64,000 nucleotides of DNA from Chlorokybus atmophyticus (Eukaryota; Streptophyta; Chlorokybophyceae; Chlorokybales; Chlorokybaceae), in NCBI GenBank assembly GCA_009103225.1, contig RHPI01001202.1, positions 76,121-140,120 of the forward strand, written 5' to 3'. Positions 55,806-64,000 of this stretch are shown piece by piece; the stretch's first letter is position 1, and each line of letters opens with the position of its first letter. The notes below the pieces were generated by a model. The model was given only the letters and a program-made list of their open reading frames with translations, did no database searches and was not told the origin of the DNA. The position numbers and the translations under genes were made by a program.

Positions 55806-58275
55806 TCAAATGCGCGTTCGCCTGAAGCCATTGATCTCATCGAGCACAACTCTGGCAGCTATTTGGCTTGGCAGCAAATGTTGTGGTGTAGTTGACACGC
55901 TGGCGGTGAGCATGTTTGCTACTTTAAGCGCAGCTTGCCATTGTAAAGCTCTCTCTTGCGGATTCTCCAGCAGCTTCCTGGATTGGAGAGCAAATGCGGC
56001 ATCAGTGTTGAGGACGGTTCATGTCAGCAATGGCAACCTATCTACGCTTGTTGTGTGCTCGCATGTGCAGCACGCATATCACACAGCTCACCTCACAACA
56101 TCGTACAAGTTGTCGGGAGTGCATTTGCCAAATATGGCTTCGGGCACAACCTCTCGTTGCAAGAGAATGTTTGGGATAGAAACATGCTTTACAGCAGCGA
56201 GCCACCTCGCTGCCAGCTCCGTCAAGGGGTGCGCCTTGTACGCAACTGCAAACATGATTGATGTGACCCAAATACTTGTGCAACCAATGTACGCAGGAAG
56301 GGCCACATGTAACCAGCAGGAAGGCCTCACCAGCGAGAGGGATGCCTGCAACCAAGGCTTGCACAACAGCTGTGCCGGAAGTAACAAGCGCGGCATCACA
56401 CGCCTGCATGTTATGACTCAGTATTACTCAACGCCAACATCTGCAACTGGATACTCAACGCCAAGCTTGACACGTACACATGACACACTTACAGCAAACA
56501 CGTCGTATAGCTCAAAGGAGGGCACCACATGGACGGGTACGCTCCATTGGGCGGTTGCGGCCGTGATAGAGTTGATGAGAGAAGGCACTGCCGGCACGAC
56601 AACACGCAAGGATGCATGTTCGCGTGTTGACAGCATTGCGCAAGCCTGCGCATATATCGGTAGGAGACGCTCGGCCTCTTGCCGGCGGCTGCCTGGCAGA
56701 AAGGCAAGTAGACAGCCCCTGCTGCACAACGACCAAGTATTTAGCTCTCATGCAACACTTGTAAACAACTGTACAAAAGTAGCACTCAACGTGGCATAGC
56801 AATTACTGCTACGTTGTCCTGAGCGTCAACTATGCGTGTTGTGCTGTGATGCAGTGGAGGTGGCTGAGCCGAGGACATGCGTGTGCACAAAGCTGCCATG
56901 ATAAGTATGTACTCAAACTCACTCTGTTGATATGCCATGACGCTCACAGAAGAGTTGCCTGTGCTCTGCTGTCCTGTTCTTTATCTTGCCCTGTCAAGCA
57001 ACAGAAAAGGTGACCAGTATGATGGAAAAGAAACCCCCAACATGCTTGGAACTGCCATGAATAGCTATATGGTACCTGCAGACGATCTTCAACCACCATG
57101 TGACCGACAAATGTAGCACGCAGTCCCGCTTTGTGCCATATGTCCGGCTCAAACGGCAGAATGCACAGGAAATGATCCACCAGACGGCTCAATGCAGCAC
57201 GCCGCCTATACTGCATTGTACATGTAAGTGTTGCATGCAACTTTATTGTATGAAGCTCAGCTACTCCCCCGTCACAACATGCGTGCTTGCATGTGGATGC
57301 GTGTATGTGCATAACACATGTACCCCCTCCACCTATCAGCATCAGTAGTATAATGTTATTCACTAAGCTCACCTTGCTGCATGCGTGAGTCCCAACAGCT
57401 CCCTATATGCCCATACTGATGGCGGAACATAATGGACGCACGGAGGTGCAGCCAATCCTTCTGCTGTGTACAGCCCTGCATTGCAACAAACACAAGGTGT
57501 GTTGAACACAACCACAAGCAGAGAAGGACAGAGCATGATGAAACAGCAACTACTACTCGCATACACACACCTTTCAGTTGATGCAACATGCGAAGGTTGA
57601 ACCCCTTTGCGTCAACCGTCACAACTGCGTCTGGTGCCAACCGCCTTACAGCCGCGGCGGCCTCATGGATGCGGCGCTGAACAGAGACAATTACACAATT
57701 TCAGCGAATCGACTCTCAGCAATAAAAGCAACGGGTTGTGTGCATTGCGCAACGAAACAAAAGCTGGGGCTTGCCTGTATCAGCGGGATGCGGGGAAGAA
57801 CTTCTGCCAAGCCCATGACGCTGATGTCCTCGAGCGGGAAGAACGACTCTACTCCTTGCGCAACCATCTCAGGCCTGGTGATCGATGCAGGAGACGCCAC
57901 AATCAAGTCCATGTCGAATTAATGTTGTATACCTTTTGGCACACATAGCACACAGTTTGCATAGAGCTCAACGCAAAACCCTGAGTCGTTATGCTGCTAC
58001 TGTACTGTGCTTCCCAGAAGCTGCTTCTGCATTGTGGACATGCTGCTGTGGCCAAGTTCGCTGAATTACATATTATACAGCAAACAGGCAGGCAAGCTTC
58101 AATGCTTGTGCTCAAAGCTGCTAAACTCATCTCACCCTGCCACGCCGGCGAAATGCGTGTCCGGGCGCTCCGCCCGGACGGCGGCGACGAGTCTGCCCGC
58201 GAGGGCATCGCCAGAAGGCTCCCCGGCGAGGACCGCCACGCGGAGAGGCCTGAGCAGCACGGGCGCCCGCCTCAT
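55806..58275 (-). CDS. LPXB: lipid-A-disaccharide synthase homologue
   Basis: GT19 glycosyltransferase that in bacteria joins UDP-2,3-diacylglucosamine to lipid X. Plants and green algae keep a homologue in an organellar lipid-A-like pathway. Exons in coding order: 58136-58275, 57775-57874, 57571-57676, 57373-57475, 57076-57187, an uncertain segment (candidate exon about 56950-56990), 56493 to about 56727, 56331-56403, 56092-56245, 55806-55977. Motifs: VAVLAGEPSGDALAGRLVAA at the N-terminus, SVMGLAEVLPRIP, VTVDAKGFNLRML, HYVPPSVWAYRE, ILPFEPD, AFLPGSRRQEAERLLP, DAALVTSGTAVVQALVAGIP, SIPNILLQREVVPE. The join between 57076 and 56727 is the only part I could not phase. The intron after 57775 uses a GC donor. 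The start gives MRRAPVLLRPLRVAV, a short basic lead that may be an organelle signal. Confidence 0.88.
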
Positions 58276-58373
58276 AATGAAGCAGCATGGCTCAGCTCAG
58301 CTCAGCTCAGCTTAGCTTAGGTCACCTCACCTGCGCCGCCCCGCCAGCAACAAGCACAAGGACAACATGCTCA
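58276..58373. promoter_or_regulatory. putative shared promoter between LpxB and E(z) genes
   Basis: The LpxB start (minus, 58275) and the proposed E(z) start (plus, 58374) are about 98 bp apart. The gap holds five AGCTC/AGCTT units (58287-58320). An in-frame upstream ATG at 58287 could shorten it further. A bidirectional promoter is inferred from spacing alone. Confidence 0.45.
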
Positions 58374-61300
58374 ATGCCAGGAAGGCCGACAACGGCTATG
58401 ACTGGCAGCAGCATGGGCGGTGGTGGCGGCGGTATGGGCGGGGGCGGCGGCGGTGGCGGTGGGGGCAGGGTCATCAGCAGGAAAGATGCCTCAAGCGCGG
58501 GAGGCGGGTCGTCCGGTGGCCGGCTGGGCGGGCTGCCGCCCCGGCCTGGAACCAAGGTCAGCGCTTGCTGACTGCTTGCTTACTGCGGCGGTGGAACATT
58601 TGCGACAAGCTAGCAACTGTGGTCTGCAGCTGGAACGAAGCTCCATACAAACACAAGCTGGCGAGCTTGCTTGTTGGAAAGTCAGCAAGCAAGCCTTGAT
58701 TTGCTTATTTGGGCTTAATTTCAACAGCACAACTTGTGCCTGTGCTTGTCAGCGTGGCAATTCGCTTTGTGGTCTTGGGTGCTGCCACTAGAGTTGTGTA
58801 GCTACAGCTGGCATTTGCACGCGTAGCAATTAGCTTGTTTTAATCTGAGTCGATAGCAGATTGCGGTAGGAGTTCAAAGTTAAACGGCTTGCACTTCGTC
58901 CCCATCAAGTGGTAACCTGTCTATGACATAGACAATCGTGAAGAAACTGTTAGTTTCAAATGGACGGCACAGTGAATGCGTCAGTAGTTGTTGTATTTAG
59001 CAATTGTACGCTGTGCAGTAGCTGTATGCATTGCGTATCATTCGATGTGTGGTTTAACAGCATGGTCTTGACTTGTTCACGTGAAGCGATCAGCGTTTGC
59101 TTGTGTGCGTACATGTGCAGATGTGTATGCGTGTGTTTGCTAGTAAAGTGTGATTGGTTTGCAGCGCCCGGCAAATGCAGCACTCCCCGCGCCGAAAAAG
59201 CTGCGCAGGACCAAAACCTCCAGCAAGGCTGCGGGATCGTCGGACGTGTTTTCCAACCGAAGCGATCACTCGGTTGTGAAGACTGTCAACAAGCTGAGGC
59301 GCACGTACCGCAACAACCAAAACAAAGATGAGCAGGTTAACCGCTGCAAATAGCCTTTGTTCGCATGCGTATGCGCGCGTGTGCGTGCGCTCGCACACAG
59401 GCATGCGCACGTGTATGTGCACGTGTATGCACAAACGCATGTGCGTGCTTGCGCACACGCCTGCACACATTTGTGTTCCTCTTAGAAGGCATGGCGACTA
59501 TTTTGCGAGTTGTTGCCGTAACGGTTGCTTCCCCCCGCTAGGAGCTCATGCAGCAGAATGAGGCGGCACTGCGCGAGGTCACAGAGAATCTTGAACGCAT
59601 TGCGAGGTCGAGGGCGGCGGGAGCAGCCGCTTCGGAGCAAGTGCCCAAGCAGGAGTCGGGCCTTTGCCTCCCGAGCACCGGGTACTGCAATAAAGGCCGC
59701 GCGTGCAAGAACAACTGCTCCGCACAGAGAACAACCAAGCGAGTGGTGAGTGGGTTATTGTGCATACGTGTGCGTGCGCGCACATTTGTGTGCATGCATA
59801 CATGCACACACGTGCACATGCACGCAAGCACACACATTGTTTGTTGCACTCAACGATAGGACTTGTGGACTGAAGCATACTGTTTTCTGTTCAGGTGCTC
59901 AAGTTACAGAATGACAAAGACCCTTCAGAGGACTTTGCCATGCATCCAACCCTGTTACCAAAGCAATTATCAATACCCAACTTTGCTTCATGGATCTACA
60001 GCAAGTGTAACGTGCTTGAAAGACCGAAGGTACACTGCGCTGTACCTTAGCTTTCCCCCTCCTTTTGCTTTCTTCTGGACACTCGTACGTGGGATTGTGT
60101 ATAAATGGTATGCAAATCTGTGCAGCCGGCTGCGGTGAGGAGAGTGTACTATGACAGCCTCAAGGACGAGACCATCATGTGCAGCGACAGTGAGGACGAG
60201 CTTGACATGGATGTTGCGCAGAACCCGGGCTGGCATGACCTGCGTGATTTCGTGCTAACGTAAGCAATTATTGAAGTCCGTGTCTCTGCTTACACGTTCA
60301 ACTTGTTCCACCTTGCTTATCATCATACTTGCCAGCGGTTGCATCGAGGCCCACGGCACAGGCGAGGGAGTTTTTGCAGCTATTGCAGACAGATTCTCGT
60401 GTAGCATTGCATCACTCAAGGTAATCTATTGCCTCACTAGCAGTGTCTGTTGGTGCTTCTGTGGTGTGTGTACGCTCATCATCCTTGTTGTGGTGCAGGA
60501 CCGGTATGCAGCTTTATGCGCTGATAAAGAGTCCAAGGAACAAAAAAGCCACGTGCATCAGGTATTGCCTTTTCAACAATGTAGTATCCGTTCTCATTGC
60601 ACCATGCGGTGCCAAGTCGTTGTGTCAGTTGGCACACTTCACCCTTGAGCGTAGCAAAGCCGTGCTCCCATTTTGTGCAGCATCTCTCGCTAGCCGATGC
60701 GCTCGAGCCGATGCAGGAGCTTTACTGCCGGCGCTGCCACGTGAGTTTGGCTCAAGCTGCCATGATGCCATGCAAACCACTTGCAAGGCATCATGACGCA
60801 ACCATTTCACATTTCCTTTTGAATGCAGATGTTCAACTGCAGTGTGCATGGCGTTGACCGGCCCTCTCCTTGCAAGGTGGGCTCCTGATGAACTACTCAG
60901 TAAAGCCTGACTGCATTGGCCTTTCTTATATGTATCTTCTCCCAACATTTTGTCACTGTTTGCAGAGTAGAAAACACTCGACAGCACTGCCGCCACAGAG
61001 CTCAGAGCCTTGCAGCTCGGATTGCTTCATGTCCCACAGCATGGTAAGTCACCGGCTGCGAGGATTGCCGGACACTTGGCTTGTGACATGTGCGCCGTGT
61101 AAATTGAACAACAAGGACATCATCACGGTGCCCAGGCTGTCTCAAGTCCGCTTACTGAAGAGTTGAAGGGAGGGCCGTGTGAGACGAGCACCGTAGCATC
61201 GGCGCCGGGTGCTGCCAGCAGCAGCTCAGACTGGCAGCCGTTTGAGTTGGACATACTACAGAAGGGATTAGCCATATACTCTTACAACAAGTAAGTGACA

Positions 61301-62977
61301 CGCACACACAGACAAGCGTGCGCTTGCAAACCCACAGCAGATGCATGGCACGGCTCTCACGAGTCTTCTCTGCACAGTTGCCAAGTAGCGCGTCTGTTGA
61401 ACGGTCTCCGCACGTGCGCGGCGGTAGCGCAGAGGCTGCAGCAGCACAAGGACATGGCGGACAACCTCCTGAGCGCGGTGCGCCCGAGCAGCGGGAGCAG
61501 CGACAGGTCGTCGCGCAAGGACCAGACGGTCGAGCAGAGCAGCGCAGCAGCAGCAGAGCCCAAGGCCGAGGTCATCAAGAAGGGTGGCAAAAGCGGACGC
61601 ATGAAGATGAGCCTCACCGTGCGCAAACGGCTGGAGCATCCACCGGATCAGGTAGTAGATTACCTGTGAGCATGCACAGGTGGCTCTGTGTGCGCGTGCG
61701 TGCAGAGGTTCTCATACACATAAGAGCACGTGCATGCGCACGCGCACACGCAGAGGCACGTGCATGTTCACGTGCTCACATGCGCACACACAGGCAGTGT
61801 CCGCACGTCTGGAGTGTTGGCATACGGTACTGTGCAAGTAAAATGACAGTGATGCATGCTCCCTTGTCTCAGGCATGGAAAGCGTACTACCCGTGCAGCC
61901 ACCCCGGGAAGCGTTGTGACCAGCACTGTTCTTGCGTCAAGTCGGGCAACTTCTGCGAGAAGTACTGCGCGTGCTCCGACAACTGCGCAAATCGTTTTCA
62001 AGGCTGCAACTGCAACCGCAGCAGCTGCCGCACGCGCACGTGCCCGTGCGTGGCCGCCGCGCGCGAGTGCGACCCGGACCTATGCCACCGCTGCAACAAG
62101 ACATGCGACGTCATCGCAGCTGGAGGCACACTGCCCGGAGCGGAAGTCGCAGGGGACATCAACAACGCTGCGGATGCTGTTGTTGGTGGTGGTGCCGCTG
62201 CGGCGGTGGGGGAGTCGAGAAGCAACGGAGGGAAAGACAGCAGCGAAGACGAGCAGCAGCCGCATGAACACATCTGCGGAAACATGCAACTTCGCCTGCG
62301 CTTGCACAAGGTATGCGCAGTATGGCATCTTACCGACAATGTGCACGACATTTGCAAAAGGGGTCCCAGTGTATTACTCGTATGTGCTTGTGCACCTCTG
62401 CAGCTCTGCACACATACCCATAGTGCGCAGTACCTTGTACACGTACGTACTTGTACGCGCATGCATGTGTGCTGTTTATGACATCTGCAGCCATGCACGC
62501 ATCAAGGTTTCTGTAACTTGCTACCTACTCTTTCTTGCTCTGCAGCACGTGCTGTTTGGCATCTCGGACATAGAAGGTTGGGGCGTGTTCAGCCGTGACG
62601 AGATCAAGAAGAATGAGTGCATCGGCGAGTACACCGGCGAGCTTGTTAGTCAGGCTGAGGCCGACCGTCGCGGGAAGCTCTACGACAAGGTCAACTCCTC
62701 CTTCCTCTTCAACCTCAACGACCAGCAGGTTCTCGACGCCTGCCCGAAAGGCGACAAGCTCAAGTTTGCCAACCACTCCACGTCGCCCAACTGCTTCGCA
62801 CGCGTGCTTCTTGTGTCGGGAGACTACCGCGTGGGCATCTTTGCAAAGAGTGCCATCGCGCCTGGGGAGGAGTTGTTCTATGATTATAGATATGAGAAGG
62901 AGAGAGCACCGTCGTGGGCGCGCGTGGAGGGAGGGAAGGCCGATGAGAGCAAGGCGGAGAAGGGCGGAGCCAAGTGA
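58374..62977 (+). CDS. E(z): Enhancer-of-zeste-type histone H3K27 methyltransferase
   Basis: Catalytic subunit of Polycomb repressive complex 2. Exons: 58374-58556, 59165-59335, 59542-59745, 59895-60029, 60126-60259, 60336-60420, 60499-60561, 60681-60740, 60829-60876, 60966-61043, 61136-61290, 61378-61651, 61873-62310, 62546-62977. Sum 2460 nt, 819 aa. A Gly-rich N-terminus is followed by FASWIYSKCNVLERPK, VRRVYYDSL..IMCSDSEDEL, LEPMQELYCRRCH and DWQPFELDILQKGLAIYSYN with NCQVARLLNGLRTC (SANT region). The Cys-rich CXC domain (about 531-600; YYPCSHPGKRCDQHCSC, CNCNRSSCRTRTCPC) precedes an acidic insert and the C-terminal SET domain (about 677-805; GISDIEGWGVFSRDEI, GEYTGELVSQAEADRRGK, KFANHSTSPNC, FYDYRYE). 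The insert between CXC and SET (about 60 aa, Gly/Ala/Glu-rich) is longer than usual. Upstream in-frame ATGs at 58287 and later ones at 58398 and 58413 leave the start open. Confidence 0.94.
59355..59470. repeat. CA/TG-rich intronic microsatellite
   Basis: Alternating GTGCGT/CACACG-like sequence lies in an E(z) intron. Similar tracts recur in introns at 61690-61795 and in the MeaB-type gene at 63620-63735. Confidence 0.65.
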
Positions 62978-63435
62978 GGTGTGGTGTTGTGCGCGGGGCG
63001 GCGCTGTGGGTGCACGCGTGTGGCAGGTTGGGTTGGGCAGCAGCACTAATAACCAGAATAAGAACAGAACAATCTCCTGGCTATATACTTATCACAACCT
63101 GCTGTTACGGTGAAAGAACTCTGGTGGTCCACTGCACAAAAGGGTCACCTTGCAGCGCTGGACTGCAGCATTGCAACCATGTGCATCTGTAATAACCATG
63201 TATGTCCATGGTGTGCGGCACAGGTGTGTCTGATAGCAGTGGCTCCAAGATGATTGCCGAAGTTATTCCTGCAGCCATGCAAGTTGCTCGCTGCCAGCCC
63301 TAGCTATCATGCTGTTTGCAAATTGTGCCTCAGTCTTGCTACGCTACTGATGTTGCGCTAACGCTATGAACAATCTGTCATGTTGTATGTGAACAATTGT
63401 GTTCTTGTTATCTATCATTACACACCCTGCAATGC
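62978..63435. other. convergent intergenic region
   Basis: It lies between the stops of the E(z) gene (+) and the MeaB-type gene (-), so it should hold both 3' UTRs. No other feature seen. Confidence 0.5.
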
Positions 63436-64000
63436 TCATGACATCGAAGGAGACAATCGTTGAAAGCACTCTGCAATCTGGTTCGCCGCTGTCCTGCTAG
63501 CTATCGTACCGCCTGCCACATCGTCTTCCAACTTCAGAAGCAGCTCCCGCACACCCTTGTCGCTCTGCAACCTGTATAGCGAACAACCACATCAGGCTCG
63601 CGTACGTGGGTAAGCGCTCACGCGCACATACCCACAAACCAACAAACACGCCCAGGCTCATGTACTCACACACGCACATGTACGCATGTGCGCGCACACG
63701 CACGCGCATGTACGCATGTGCGCGCACACAGCATAGGGAATGTAACGTCTCACCGATCGGCAATGAGCGCCTGAACCGCGGCCCACATCTGGCTTCGCCG
63801 CTGCTGCGCCCGCCTTCGTGCGAGTTCACTTGACTCTGCCAGCGCAGCATGACAGTCCTTTGCGGTCTGCCACACTGCCTCTACGCCCATGCCCGTGCGC
63901 GCGCTACACGCCAACACCTGGCGCAAGTGTGACGAGTTGTGTGTAATGCACACGGGCAACCAACATGGGCACTCTGTACCTTTGGAGCCCAGGCTCGTGA
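63436..64000 (-). CDS. MeaB/ArgK-type GTPase, C-terminal part (cut by window edge)
   Basis: G3E-class GTPase that in bacteria and mitochondria chaperones B12-dependent methylmalonyl-CoA mutase. Exons in coding order: 63980 to beyond 64000, 63754-63917, 63436-63571; all joined in frame with canonical sites. The visible protein runs SRAWAPK, VLACSARTGMGVEAVWQTAK, then ELARRRAQQRRSQMWAAVQA, and LQSDKGVRELLLKLEDDVAG. The SAxTG G5 element after W-P-V and the RRRxQQRRxxMW helix are characteristic of this family's C-terminus. The P-loop and other G motifs lie outside the window. It implies propionate or B12 metabolism in the organism, which is inference. Confidence 0.85.

Noticed and set aside
55663-56799. 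378-aa plus-strand ORF
   Set aside because: Antisense to LpxB exons with clear LpxB motifs; no recognisable domain.
61318-62481. 387-aa plus-strand ORF
   Set aside because: Frame shadow that crosses E(z) introns; the E(z) frame carries the conserved SANT and CXC residues.

Overview
The window is nuclear DNA from an intron-rich green eukaryote. Nearly every gene is split by short GT-AG introns (mostly 60-200 nt), there are no operons, and many introns carry (CA)n/(GT)n-like microsatellites. The protein set is of the green lineage: a ZF-HD zinc-finger domain, a plant-type Enhancer-of-zeste methyltransferase, plant-type presenilin, plastid-type cystathionine beta-lyase, a peroxisomal aspartate aminotransferase with a PTS2, a PurK-PurE fusion and an LpxB homologue. 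The ZF-HD domain points to a streptophyte alga rather than a chlorophyte. That is an inference; I cannot name the species.

Layout. 0.5-4.9 kb (+): a ZF-HD domain joined to Q-rich sequence, seven tandem algal 'integrase-type' W-DWLGT repeats and a D/Q-rich tail. 5.6-8.7 kb (-): ABCG half-transporter. 10.6-14.0 kb (+): presenilin. 15.4-16.8 kb (-): DXD glycosyltransferase-like protein. 17-20.7 kb: gene-poor, with a 243-nt poly-C run ending in N. 20.7-23.2 kb (-): aspartate aminotransferase. 24.7-27.2 kb (+): equilibrative nucleoside transporter. 29.5-33.5 kb (-): Myb-repeat protein of TTF-I/Reb1 type. 34.5-34.9 kb: 400-bp CT microsatellite ending in N. 35.2-40.0 kb (+): membrane class III nucleotide cyclase with a voltage-sensor-like N-terminal half. 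41.0-44.4 kb (+): cystathionine beta-lyase. 44.4-48.5 kb: AT-rich island with a 15-N gap and overlapping inverted repeats. 48.5-52.5 kb (+): AIR carboxylase (PurK-PurE). 53.3-54.1 kb: broken retroelement ORF. 55.8-58.3 kb (-): LpxB. 58.4-63.0 kb (+): E(z), head to head with LpxB. 63.4-64.0 kb (-): 3' end of a MeaB/ArgK-type GTPase gene, cut by the window edge.

Exon models were built by hand from splice motifs and codon phase. For presenilin, ABCG, aspartate aminotransferase, nucleoside transporter, cystathionine beta-lyase, AIR carboxylase, the cyclase, E(z) and the ZF-HD/repeat gene, the summed exons are a multiple of three with no internal stop, which supports the models. Uncertain joins remain in the Myb gene, in LpxB and at the 5' end of the glycosyltransferase gene. 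The genes form no single pathway. They are unlinked housekeeping, membrane and regulatory functions, as expected of a eukaryotic chromosome. The most unusual items are the ZF-HD plus integrase-repeat fusion, the voltage-sensor-like cyclase, a perfect 23-bp inverted repeat spanning a 3' splice site, and the A-B-A'-B' inverted-repeat block at 45.5-46.4 kb.
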